From Amycolatopsis acididurans (lineage in GTDB: Bacteria; Actinomycetota; Actinomycetes; Mycobacteriales; Pseudonocardiaceae), in contig NZ_JAAXLS010000005.1 of NCBI RefSeq assembly GCF_012328925.1, positions 62,001-126,000 of the forward strand: a stretch of 64,000 nucleotides of DNA, in the 5' to 3' direction. The notes below the pieces were generated by a model. The model was not told the origin of the DNA, made no database searches, and saw only the letters and a program-made list of their open reading frames with translations. This document shows, one piece after another, positions 10,224 through 21,479 of this stretch (its first letter is position 1; every line of letters starts with the position of its first letter). Made by a program: the position numbers and the translations under genes.

Positions 10224-11381
10224 GTGTACCTCCGTCATCTTCAGGTCACGGACTTCCGGTCATGGGAGCACGTCGACCTGCCGTTGACACCCGGCGCGAC
10301 CGTGCTGGTCGGGCAGAACGGCCGGGGCAAGACCAACCTGCTGGAGGCCATCGGCTATCTGGCCACGCTGGGTTCGCACCGCGTGGCCACCGACGCGCCG
10401 CTGATCCGTCATGGTTGCGAACGTGCGCTGGTCAGGGCGGCCGTGGTCAACGACGACCGCGAGCTGACCATCGAACTGGAGATCACGCCCGGCAAGGCCA
10501 ACCGTGCGCGAGTGAACCGGGGCGCGGTCGGCAAACCGCGCGACATTCTCGGCATCCTGCGCACGGTGCTGTTCTCTCCCGAGGACCTGGCGCTGGTACG
10601 CGGCGATCCTGGTGAGCGACGACGGTTTCTCGACGAACTGCTGGTGCTGCGCGCGCCGCGGTGGGCGGGGGTCCGGTCCGACTACGACCGCGTGCTGCGG
10701 CAGCGCAACGCGCTGCTGAAGACGGCCGGTAAGAGAAAAGGTGCGCGCGAGGACCCGTACGCGCTGTCCACGCTCGAGGTGTGGGACAACCATCTGGCCA
10801 CGGTCGGCGGGCAGTTGCTCGCGGCGCGGCTGGACCTCGTCGCCGATCTCGCGCCCCACGCCGCGGCTGCGTATATGGGGGTCGCGCCGGACTCGCGGCC
10901 CGCGAAGATCGCCTACCGGTCGAGTCTGGGCGAAGCCCTTCCCGAGGGATACGGAAATCCTGGGGAAGAACGCGCCGATCCGGCCAAGCTTGCCGATATC
11001 CTCGTGCAGGCACTGGCCGAGGTGCGGCAGGCTGAACTCGACCGTGGGATCAGCCTGGTCGGGCCGCATCGCGATGAGCTGGAGCTCATCCTCGGTGAGG
11101 CCCCCGCGAAGGGATATGCCAGTCACGGTGAGTCGTGGTCGTTCGCGCTCGCGTTGCGGTTGGGCTCGTACGAACTGCTGCGTGGCGAAACCGGTGAACC
11201 GGTGTTGCTGCTGGATGATGTATTCGCCGAGCTCGACCGGCGACGGCGGGCCAGGCTCGCCGAGGTCGCGGCCGGCGCCGAACAGGTGCTGGTGACGGCG
11301 GCGGTGGACGAGGACGTCCCCGAGGAACTGGCGGGGACGCGGTTCGCGGTGTCGAACGGGGAGGTCAAACTTGCCGGATGA
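10224..11381 (+). CDS. recF: DNA replication and repair protein RecF
   Basis: SMC-like ATPase of the RecFOR gap-repair pathway that loads RecA. 385 aa from the GTG at 10224 ([19 protein letters not shown]), the usual RecF N-terminus. Walker [10 protein letters not shown] (30-38), ABC-type signature region [12 protein letters not shown], Walker [19 protein letters not shown]. Seven bp after gnd; its last codons overlap the start of the dciA-type gene, so the four genes dnaN-gnd-recF-dciA look like one operon. Confidence 0.95.
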   Translation: MYLRHLQVTDFRSWEHVDLPLTPGATVLVGQNGRGKTNLLEAIGYLATLGSHRVATDAPLIRHGCERALVRAAVVNDDRELTIELEITPGKANRARVNRGAVGKPRDILGILRTVLFSPEDLALVRGDPGERRRFLDELLVLRAPRWAGVRSDYDRVLRQRNALLKTAGKRKGAREDPYALSTLEVWDNHLATVGGQLLAARLDLVADLAPHAAAAYMGVAPDSRPAKIAYRSSLGEALPEGYGNPGEERADPAKLADILVQALAEVRQAELDRGISLVGPHRDELELILGEAPAKGYASHGESWSFALALRLGSYELLRGETGEPVLLLDDVFAELDRRRRARLAEVAAGAEQVLVTAAVDEDVPEELAGTRFAVSNGEVKLAG

Positions 11382-12123
11382 GTCCTCAGCAAGATCCAAT
11401 CAAGCACGCGGAGTGACCGGGGCCACACAATTTACCCACCGATCTGGGGATAACCCTGTGGATAGTGTGGATAACCCGGTGATCGCGTTATCGCCCGGCG
11501 TGATCAAGCGGCTGAACGAAGCAACTGAGAATCCCCAACCGTGGGGTAACCCGAGGGAGCAAACCCTACCGGCAACGGATCGTGACGCCGGAACTGGGCC
11601 GAACGAGGCACCGGGATCCGGGCGTGACCTGGCGCGACAGGCGCTCGCGGCGGCCAGGGCCAAGGCCGAGGCCAGAGGTGTGGAACCCGGGGTGCGCAAG
11701 CCGGGCCGGGCGAGTGACTACGGACAGAGCCCTCGGCGCCGCCGCTGGTCCGGCCCCGGCGCCGACCCTCGCGACCCACAGCCACTCGGCCGCCTGGTCT
11801 CGCGGCTGTCCGCCGAGCGCGGCTGGGCTCCCCGGCTGGCCAACGGCCAGGTCTTCGGCGAGTGGGCACAACTGGTCGGCGAGGAGGTCGCCGAGCACGC
11901 ACAGCCGGTCGCACTCAAGGACGGCGAGCTCACCGTCCGTGCCAGCTCCACCGCCTGGGCCACCCAGCTTCGGCTCCTGCAGGGGCAGCTGCTCAAGAAG
12001 ATCGCCGCGGCCGTCGGCCACGGAGTCGTCAAGCGCATGCGCATTCACGGCCCCACCGCGCCCAGCTGGCGCAAGGGTTTGCGGCACGTTCCGGGACGCG
12101 GTCCCCGCGACACTTACGGCTGA
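11371..12123 (+). CDS. dciA: DciA-family (DUF721) helicase-operator protein
   Basis: DUF721 proteins are the ancestral loaders/operators of replicative helicase DnaB in bacteria lacking DnaC. 250 aa. The conserved domain is C-terminal (about 130-245: [73 protein letters not shown]). The first 120 residues are low-complexity. TTG start at 11371 is chosen because GGGGAGG lies 6-7 bp upstream, giving an 11-bp overlap with recF. A DnaA-box cluster lies inside codons 25-35, so a downstream start cannot be excluded. Confidence 0.85.
   Translation: MPDESSARSNQARGVTGATQFTHRSGDNPVDSVDNPVIALSPGVIKRLNEATENPQPWGNPREQTLPATDRDAGTGPNEAPGSGRDLARQALAAARAKAEARGVEPGVRKPGRASDYGQSPRRRRWSGPGADPRDPQPLGRLVSRLSAERGWAPRLANGQVFGEWAQLVGEEVAEHAQPVALKDGELTVRASSTAWATQLRLLQGQLLKKIAAAVGHGVVKRMRIHGPTAPSWRKGLRHVPGRGPRDTYG
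11445..11474 (-). promoter_or_regulatory. Tandem DnaA-box cluster at the recF/dciA junction
   Basis: TGGGGATAA (11445-11453), TGTGGATAG (11457-11465) and TGTGGATAA (11466-11474) lie head to tail on one strand; the last is a perfect TTATCCACA box and the last two abut with 9-bp spacing. They fall within the 5' part of dciA. Confidence 0.55.
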
Positions 12124-12156
12124 CACTTGAACGCGCCGTGATGCCTCGACATGACG

Positions 12157-12200
12157 CAGAGCCACGTCGGCACTCGTCCGGGTCTGAGTTCGTGGCTCTG
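12157..12200 (+). repeat. Inverted repeat between dciA and gyrB
   Basis: CAGAGCCACG (12157-12166) and CGTGGCTCTG (12191-12200) are a perfect 10-bp inverted repeat with a 24-nt loop, 34 bp after dciA and 105 bp before gyrB. No T-run follows, so it is a weak terminator candidate or a regulatory fold in the gyrB leader. Confidence 0.45.
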
Positions 12201-12289
12201 TGACCAAATCAGGGGTGTCCTTGCCGCATGTCAGCGAAGGTGGGCAAGTAGACTGGACAGGGGAGCGGGGATCCCTTGGGCGAGACTGA

Positions 12290-14272
<1,983 letters not shown>

Positions 14273-14325
14273 TCAGCCCAATGTCCACAGTGCACTGACT
14301 CTGCTTTTCCTTTGAGAAGGACCTC

Positions 14326-16848
<2,523 letters not shown>

Positions 16849-16859
16849 GGACTTGATCA

Positions 16860-17564
16860 GTGACATCGCCCGAGAACCCGGAACGGCCAACCGCAACCGG
16901 TGAACCGGCAACGCCGCCGTGGCAGCGGCTGAGCAAGGACACCCGCAACGGCACGACCGAAGCCAAAACCGAGTGGTTCCCGAGCGGCCAGTCCGGCGAA
17001 AATGTGCTGTACTCGGAGCAGAACGGTGGCACCCGACCGGTGGTCACCGGAACGGCTGCGCAGGGGTTGTTCGGCAACTCCGCGGAGCCGAACGAGGACG
17101 CGCTAGCCGGCCTGAGGGGGCAGGAAACAGTGAGTGTGACCAGCCCTGGCACCAAGGGACGCTCCGCGCCGAGCGCCCTGCGGCGGCCGGGCCGTGGTCC
17201 GCGCCGCGCGAGCCTGCAGGTCAAACGGTTCGACCCCTGGTCGGTGCTGAAGCTGTCGCTGGTCCTCGGCGCGGCGATGTTCTTCGTGTGGCTGGTCGCG
17301 GTCGGTGTGCTGTACACGGTGCTGGACGGCATGGGCGTGTGGGACAAGCTGAACGGCACGTACTCGTCCCTGGTGTCCGGCGAGGGCGGCAGTGCGCCCG
17401 CCGACCCGCTCATCAGCGCGGGCCGCGTGTTCGGCATCGCAGCCATCCTCGGCGCGATCAACATCGTGCTGCTCTCGGCACTGGCCACGGTGAGCGCGTT
17501 CATCTACAACGTGTCCGCCGACCTGGCCGGCGGCCTGGAGGTCACCCTCTCTGAAAGGGAGTAG
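16860..17564 (+). CDS. DUF3566 membrane protein
   Basis: 234 aa, GTG start 11 bp after gyrA with AAGGA upstream. The N-terminal 115 residues are hydrophilic and disordered. The conserved C-terminal domain begins with the basic LQVKRFDPWSVLKLSL and contains two TM segments (about 135-160 and 195-220) plus the motif LYTVLDGMGVWDKLN. This family sits downstream of gyrA and before tRNA-Ile in actinobacteria; its function is unknown. Possibly co-transcribed with gyrA. Confidence 0.85.
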   Translation: MTSPENPERPTATGEPATPPWQRLSKDTRNGTTEAKTEWFPSGQSGENVLYSEQNGGTRPVVTGTAAQGLFGNSAEPNEDALAGLRGQETVSVTSPGTKGRSAPSALRRPGRGPRRASLQVKRFDPWSVLKLSLVLGAAMFFVWLVAVGVLYTVLDGMGVWDKLNGTYSSLVSGEGGSAPADPLISAGRVFGIAAILGAINIVLLSALATVSAFIYNVSADLAGGLEVTLSERE

Positions 17565-17595
17565 AAGGCATCCTGTAGTCTTCTTGACGTTCCAG

Positions 17596-17669
17596 GGGCC
17601 CATAGCTCAGGCGGTTAGAGCGCTTCGCTGATAACGAAGAGGTCGGAGGTTCAAGTCCTCCTGGGCCCA
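17596..17669 (+). tRNA. ileT: tRNA-Ile (GAT)
   Basis: 74-nt cloverleaf: acceptor GGGCCCA / TGGGCCC with discriminator A, D arm TAGCTCAGGCGGTTAGAGC, anticodon stem CTTCG / CGAAG with loop CTGATAA (anticodon 17630-17632), T arm GGAGG TTCAAGT CCTCC. No encoded CCA. Position after gyrA-DUF3566 is the standard actinobacterial locus. Confidence 0.98.
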
Positions 17670-17673
17670 CACA

Positions 17674-17713
17674 AAAGACCGGTCCACGCAAGTCGTGGGC
17701 CGGTCTTTTTGTT
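17674..17713 (+). terminator. tRNA-Ile terminator
   Basis: 15-bp stem AAAGACCGGTCCACG (17674-17688) and CGTGGGCCGGTCTTT (17694-17708), one wobble pair, followed by TTGTT. Confidence 0.9.
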
Positions 17714-17836
17714 GGGGCGGCGATGAGTAGGACGACCACGTTCACGATCCGAGCGCGGTTTCTGCGATTTCGGCGCCCATGTCGACACACTGACCGAGCA
17801 ACAGGCGGTCGAGCTGGAGAAGGCAGCTCCAGTTCG

Positions 17837-18721
17837 TCATTCCCCGGTGAAGTAGTGCCCGTTATCGAGGTCCGCCAGCAGACCGGGGTGAACCTGCTCC
17901 CAGCCCAGCAGCTCGCGAGTTTCGGCGCTGGACATGGCGTTGTCGATCGTCATGAACGGGGCGAAGTACCCGAAGTGGTCCGCGGCCTTCTCCGAGGGAA
18001 TGCTCTTCGCCTGGACGCCGAGGTGGCGGCCGATCGTCTCGGCGATCTCGCGCACGGGCACGCCCTCGTCGGTCGTGGCGTGCAACTGCGCGCCGGCCTT
18101 TGCTTTCTCCAGCGCCAGCCGGTACAGGCGCGCGAGGTCCTTGGTGTGCACGGCCGGCCACCGGTTCGTCCCGTCGCCGAGATAGCCGGAAACGCCTGTG
18201 CGCCGGGCGATTCCGATCAACGTCGGCACGAACCCCGACCTGTCTCGCGTGCTGTGGACGACCTGCGGGATCGCGATCCGGATCGAACGGATGCCGCGGT
18301 CGGTGAGTTCGCCGACCGCGCGACCGACGGCGAATCGGGGGTTCGCGGCCGCGAGCGAGGGATTTTCGGCACCGGTGAGTCCCATACCGATCCCGATGAA
18401 GGCCTTGCCGGTGCCGGCCAGCGCGTCCCCGAAGGCCTGGACCACGGCCAGATCCCTGTCGGCCGCACCGGCGAAGTCTCCGGCCCGCATGCTTTCGTGA
18501 TCGAACGCGAGGTGGACGACCGCATCCGTTTCGGTAGCCGCCTCACGCAGGCCGTCCAGATCGGTCAGGTCGCCGCGCCGCACCTCGGCGCCAAGCGCCT
18601 TCACCGCCGCGGCCGACGCCTCGGACCGGGCGAGGCCGACGACCTCATGCCCGGCCTTGACTAGTTCAGGAACGACGGCCCAGCCGATGTGACCGCTCGC
18701 GCCGGTGACCAGGACACGCAT
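17837..18721 (-). CDS. Extended SDR-family NAD(P)-dependent epimerase/reductase
   Basis: 294 aa. N-terminal Rossmann motif TGASGHIG (7-14) identifies an extended short-chain dehydrogenase of the NAD-epimerase/dehydratase class; VVHLAFDHE follows the cofactor domain. The usual YxxxK catalytic pair is not obvious, suggesting an atypical or NmrA-like enzyme. Substrate unknown. It is transcribed divergently from a TetR regulator across a 27-bp palindrome, so the regulator very probably controls it. This pair is not part of the conserved origin block and looks like an insertion between tRNA-Ile and tRNA-Ala. Confidence 0.8.
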   Translation of the reverse strand: MRVLVTGASGHIGWAVVPELVKAGHEVVGLARSEASAAAVKALGAEVRRGDLTDLDGLREAATETDAVVHLAFDHESMRAGDFAGAADRDLAVVQAFGDALAGTGKAFIGIGMGLTGAENPSLAAANPRFAVGRAVGELTDRGIRSIRIAIPQVVHSTRDRSGFVPTLIGIARRTGVSGYLGDGTNRWPAVHTKDLARLYRLALEKAKAGAQLHATTDEGVPVREIAETIGRHLGVQAKSIPSEKAADHFGYFAPFMTIDNAMSSAETRELLGWEQVHPGLLADLDNGHYFTGE

Positions 18722-18737
18722 GATTTGTTCTCCCGTC

Positions 18738-18764
18738 TAGTGATGTGACTTGGTAACATCACTA
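18738..18764. promoter_or_regulatory. TetR operator (27-bp palindrome)
   Basis: Arms TAGTGATGT.AC and GT.ACATCACTA around the centre TTG form an almost perfect 27-bp dyad 16 bp upstream of the SDR gene; a further copy of the half-site (GTCACATCAC) lies at 18786-18795, just before the tetR start. Typical of an autoregulated divergon. Confidence 0.75.
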
Positions 18765-18808
18765 TAGCAAGAGTGACGGTACTGAGTCACATCACCTATC
18801 GTGTACTC

Positions 18809-19381
18809 ATGGCACGTTGGGAGCCGAACGCGAGGCAGCGGCTGGTCGTAGCCGCGCTCGACCTGTTCACCGAGCAGGGATACGACGACACGACGGTCGC
18901 CGAGATCGCCGAGCGGGCCGGGCTCACCAAGACCACCTTCTTTCGGCACTTCCCGAACAAGCGAGAGGTGCTCTTCGCCGGTCAGGACATCCACGGCCGG
19001 CTTGTCGCGGACGGGATCGCCGGCGCACCCGAGGCCGCCACCCCACTCCAGGCGGTCGCGGCCGGTCTGGACGAGGTCACCGCGAGTTTCACCCAGGCGC
19101 AGCGCGAGTTCGGGCCACGACTGCAGGCGGTCATCGCTGGACACACCGAGCTGCAGGAGCGCGAGGTGTTCAAGCGCGCCCACCTTGCGGCGGCCATGAC
19201 GGACGCGCTGCGCAAGCGCGGGGTCGAGGAGCTCGCCGCGAACCTGGCCGCCGATCTCGGTGCCCGTGCGTTCTCCCGCGCGTTCACCCGGTGGGTCGAG
19301 CCCGCCAACGAACGGACTTTCACCGAACTCGCACGTCAAGCGCTGGACGAGTTACGCAACGCGATCCGCGCACTCGAGTGA
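18809..19381 (+). CDS. TetR/AcrR-family transcriptional regulator
   Basis: 190 aa from the ATG at 18809 (MARWEPNARQRLVVAALDLF); 12 upstream codons are open but the operator half-site there argues against them, and the mRNA may be nearly leaderless. N-terminal TetR HTH (about 10-56): TTVAEIAERAGLTKTTFFRHFPNKREVLF. The ligand domain is all-helical and unassigned. Probable repressor of itself and of the divergent SDR gene; the ligand is unknown. Confidence 0.88.
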   Translation: MARWEPNARQRLVVAALDLFTEQGYDDTTVAEIAERAGLTKTTFFRHFPNKREVLFAGQDIHGRLVADGIAGAPEAATPLQAVAAGLDEVTASFTQAQREFGPRLQAVIAGHTELQEREVFKRAHLAAAMTDALRKRGVEELAANLAADLGARAFSRAFTRWVEPANERTFTELARQALDELRNAIRALE

Positions 19382-19478
19382 GTAGTCGTGGTGTGTCGTG
19401 CGTTACGGGGATCGGTGTCACTTTTCCCTGCTTGTCTAAGGTGCCGTTGGGGGCCTGCGAACAGGATGGGAGTCAGCG

Positions 19479-20333
19479 ATGTTCGGGCGCTTGCTGCGCA
19501 AGGACGGCCGCAAAGGTGAGCCGGTCACTTTCGACGGTGGCGTCGGCCTGGTGAGTGCACGTGTCCGCGACGAGCGCGGCCGCCCGCTCTCCGGTGCCGA
19601 AATGACGCTGCGGCACAAACGTTCGCAGCGGCTGAGCACGGTCAAGGCGGACGACTTCGGGCTGGCCGTCTGCACGGCGTCGGCCGGCACGTACGGCGTC
19701 GCTCTGAGCGCGGGCGGCTATCGCGAGTCCAGTCACCTGGTCGAGGTGGCCAGTGGTGACCACACCGCGCTCGGCGACGTCGAACTCCAGCCGGACACCG
19801 GGCTGCGGCTGCCCGAACCAGGCGAGTGGACCATCGACCCGGACCATTCGTCGATCCGATTCGTCGCCCGGCACATCGGGCTGTCCCGCGTGCATGGCCG
19901 GTTCACGAGTTTCCAGGGGCGGATCAACGTCGGGCAGCGGATCGAGGACTCGGCCGTCGAGGTCGTCATCGACGCCGCGAGTATCGACACCGCGGCCGAC
20001 AAACGCGACGAACACCTGCGCTCCGCCGATTTTCTCGACGTCGATCGCTTCCCGAAGCTGCATTTCTACAGCGACCGCGTTCGCCAGGTGGCGGGCGACC
20101 GGTGGCAGTTCGACGGCACGCTGAACCTGCGCGGCGCGAGCCGCGGCGTCCGGCTCGACGCGACCTACCTGGGCCTGCGCAGCTGGAACGGCGACCGCCT
20201 CGGCGCGGTCGCGACGACCGAGTTGCATCGCGAGGACTTCACGATCAACTGGCAACAGACGATCGCCAAGGGCCTCGTCGTGGTCGGCTCGACCGTCGAA
20301 ATCCAACTCGACATCCAGGCGACGCGCGCCTAA
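19479..20333 (+). CDS. YceI-family protein with N-terminal carboxypeptidase-regulatory-like domain
   Basis: 284 aa. Residues about 20-110 form a beta-sandwich repeat (VSARVRDERGRPLSGAEMTLRH ... GTYGVALSAGGYRESSHLVEV) like the CarboxypepD_reg domain. Residues about 115-284 are the YceI lipocalin-like domain: WTIDPDHSSIRFVARHIG, VEVVIDAASIDT, HLRSADFLDVDRFPKLHF, LNLRGASRGVRLD. YceI proteins bind polyisoprenoids. No signal peptide is visible, so it appears cytoplasmic, unlike proteobacterial YceI. ATG with GGGAG upstream. Confidence 0.88.
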   Translation: MFGRLLRKDGRKGEPVTFDGGVGLVSARVRDERGRPLSGAEMTLRHKRSQRLSTVKADDFGLAVCTASAGTYGVALSAGGYRESSHLVEVASGDHTALGDVELQPDTGLRLPEPGEWTIDPDHSSIRFVARHIGLSRVHGRFTSFQGRINVGQRIEDSAVEVVIDAASIDTAADKRDEHLRSADFLDVDRFPKLHFYSDRVRQVAGDRWQFDGTLNLRGASRGVRLDATYLGLRSWNGDRLGAVATTELHREDFTINWQQTIAKGLVVVGSTVEIQLDIQATRA

Positions 20334-20590
20334 CCGACGTCGGCAACGACGCAGGCGATGTTGTCGGCGCCGCCGTTGCGGTTGGCCAGTTCGATCAGCT
20401 CGTCGTGTCAACTGCCGCAGGTGACCATCGGCTTCGACATCGGTCCGGTAAGCCGCAATCTCGGTGGCCGCGCGAAGGCGAGCGCAGTACCGCCTCGATA
20501 CGAGTCGTAAAGCCGGAGCGCCTTGGGTGACAAATGCGCGGCACGAGCGAACGCGCCGATGGTCAGGAACCCCCCCAGTGACCTCCTCAC
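20330..20590 (-). pseudogene. Decayed MerR-PP2C fusion regulator
   Basis: Three fragments in different minus-strand frames look like one gene. From the GTG at 20590 a MerR HTH N-terminus reads GGFLTIGAFARAAHLSPKAL then RLYD. After a frame change, ATEIAAYRTDVEADGHLRQL matches the helical linker of MerR-family proteins. Finally DELIELANRNGG-ADNIACVVADVG-stop is a PP2C phosphatase C-terminus (compare LIELALKGGGTDNVTVIVADV of PstP in this window). The middle of the MerR effector region and nearly all PP2C are deleted. The MerR-PP2C architecture is recalled from actinobacteria; the remnant itself is directly visible. Confidence 0.75.
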
Positions 20591-20629
20591 GGCTCACCCT
20601 TGCCCCGGGGGAAGGTCAACGCTGCCACG

Positions 20630-20643
20630 GTTCCACGTGGAAC
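20630..20643. promoter_or_regulatory. Candidate parS variant (perfect palindrome)
   Basis: GTTCCACGTGGAAC differs from consensus parS only by a symmetric change in both halves, and its right half equals that of the variant at 1886-1899. It lies in a gene-free gap between the pseudogene and the CsbD gene, about 13 kb from oriC. Confidence 0.6.
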
Positions 20644-20701
20644 GGCCAGGGCGGACGGGGAACCTTGCCGCGTCAGCCCTGGCCGTAGCTTGGGGGCGTC
20701 G

Positions 20702-20935
20702 TTACTGTTCGGTGCGCTCGCGTGCCTCCTTGGCCTCGGCGCGCTGACGCGCTTCGTCGGCCTCGGCCTCACGCTGGGATACCTCCTGCTGCGCAGCGGC
20801 CTTCTCCTGCTGCGCACGTCCCTCACGCTGGGCGGAGTCGTTGCCGAGGACCGTGCCGAGGGTCTCCTTGACCCGGCCCTTCACGTCCTCGACGGCACCC
20901 TTGACGCCTTCCTGGCGGTCTTCCTTGTCGGTCAT
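20702..20935 (-). CDS. CsbD-like stress protein
   Basis: 77 aa. The N-terminal half has the CsbD pattern EGVKGAVEDVKGRVKETLGTVLGND; the C-terminal half is a charged Ala/Glu/Gln helix (AQQEKAAAQQEVSQREAEAD). CsbD proteins are general-stress induced with unknown biochemical role. Preceded by AGGAGCGACAG before the ATG. Monocistronic; the next minus-strand sequence is the pseudogene. Confidence 0.8.
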   Translation of the reverse strand: MTDKEDRQEGVKGAVEDVKGRVKETLGTVLGNDSAQREGRAQQEKAAAQQEVSQREAEADEARQRAEAKEARERTEQ

Positions 20936-21078
20936 TCCTGTCGCTCCTTGTCGATCGCCTTCGCTATCCGGCTACCCGGCCCCGTGGTGACTATTCGTGC
21001 TGACGACCATGCGAAGGCCCGTGAACGACGTGCAGTAGCATCGATGAGGTCAGCGGGAACTTCGAGAAGGGGCTTCAC

Positions 21079-21267
21079 GTGAAGAAGCTGTTGGCGCTCG
21101 CGGTCATCGCGGGTGGTGTGCTGTTCGTGATCAAGCGCAACAAGGACGCCAAGGCCGAAGCTGAACTGTGGCGCGAGGCCACCGCCCCGAGCGACAAGCC
21201 GTTCAGCACCGTCTCCACGAACGGCTCCACCCCGGCCAAGGCTGCCGGCGCGGGCCACAACAACTGA
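21079..21267 (+). CDS. DLW-39 family small membrane protein
   Basis: 62 aa, GTG start: MKKLLALAVIAGGVLFVIKR is one TM segment followed by a basic anchor, then AEAELWREAT, the equivalent of the (D/E)LW motif that names the family. The C-terminal 25 residues are a Ser/Thr/Ala tail longer than usual. Sits directly before tRNA-Ala, its normal place in actinobacteria. Function unknown. The start codon lies within the palindrome CTTCACGTGAAG, a degenerate parS-like sequence. Confidence 0.8.
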   Translation: MKKLLALAVIAGGVLFVIKRNKDAKAEAELWREATAPSDKPFSTVSTNGSTPAKAAGAGHNN

Positions 21268-21297
21268 ACTTCCGCGGGCGCCCAGCCGCCCGCGTCA

Positions 21298-21370
21298 GGG
21301 GCTGTAGCTCAATTGGTAGAGCGCTGCTTTTGCAAGGCAGAGGTCAGGGGTTCGATTCCCCTCAGCTCCA
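21298..21370 (+). tRNA. alaT: tRNA-Ala (TGC), integration target
   Basis: 73-nt cloverleaf: acceptor GGGGCTG / CAGCTCC with the alanine identity pair G3:U70, D arm TAGCTCAATTGGTAGAGC, loop TTTTGCA with anticodon 21331-21333, T arm GGGG TTCGATT CCCC. Its 3' half from 21329 on is the attL copy of the AICE repeat, so the element restores an intact tRNA. Confidence 0.98.
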
Positions 21371-21371
21371 C
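21329..21371 (+). repeat. attL, left 43-bp direct repeat of the AICE
   Basis: 43 bp from the anticodon loop to one base past the tRNA discriminator, identical to 33470-33512. int lies 109 bp inside this end. Confidence 0.95.
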
Positions 21372-21378
21372 AAAGGAT

Positions 21379-21411
21379 AAAGCCCTCTGACCAGCAGGTT
21401 CAGGGGGCTTT
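21379..21411 (+). terminator. Hairpin after tRNA-Ala, supplied by the element
   Basis: AAGCCCTCTGACC and GGTTCAGGGGGCTT form an imperfect stem (one bulge) ending in T bases, 9 bp past the tRNA. It lies inside attL, so it belongs to the AICE and terminates tRNA-Ala and possibly int from the other side. Confidence 0.65.
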
Positions 21412-21452
21412 GTCCACTCCGGCATGATCTTCTGCCCGCCGCGAAACCCGCG

Positions 21453-21471
21453 AAGTCAGCGAAAAGTCAGC
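21453..21471 (+). repeat. Left pair of AAGTCAGC repeats (candidate arm-type sites)
   Basis: AAGTCAGC at 21453-21460 and again at 21464-21471, 11 bp apart, 82 bp inside attL. The same pair with the same period and orientation is at 33354-33372 near the right end, suggesting integrase or Xis arm sites. Confidence 0.6.
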
Positions 21472-21479
21472 ATCGCGGG

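Noticed and set aside
17713..17836. Small gene between tRNA-Ile terminator and SDR gene
   Set aside because: No frame with start, RBS and plausible composition.
21073..21084. CTTCACGTGAAG as a further parS site
   Set aside because: Core palindrome only; outer bases differ from parS and it overlaps the DLW-39 gene start.
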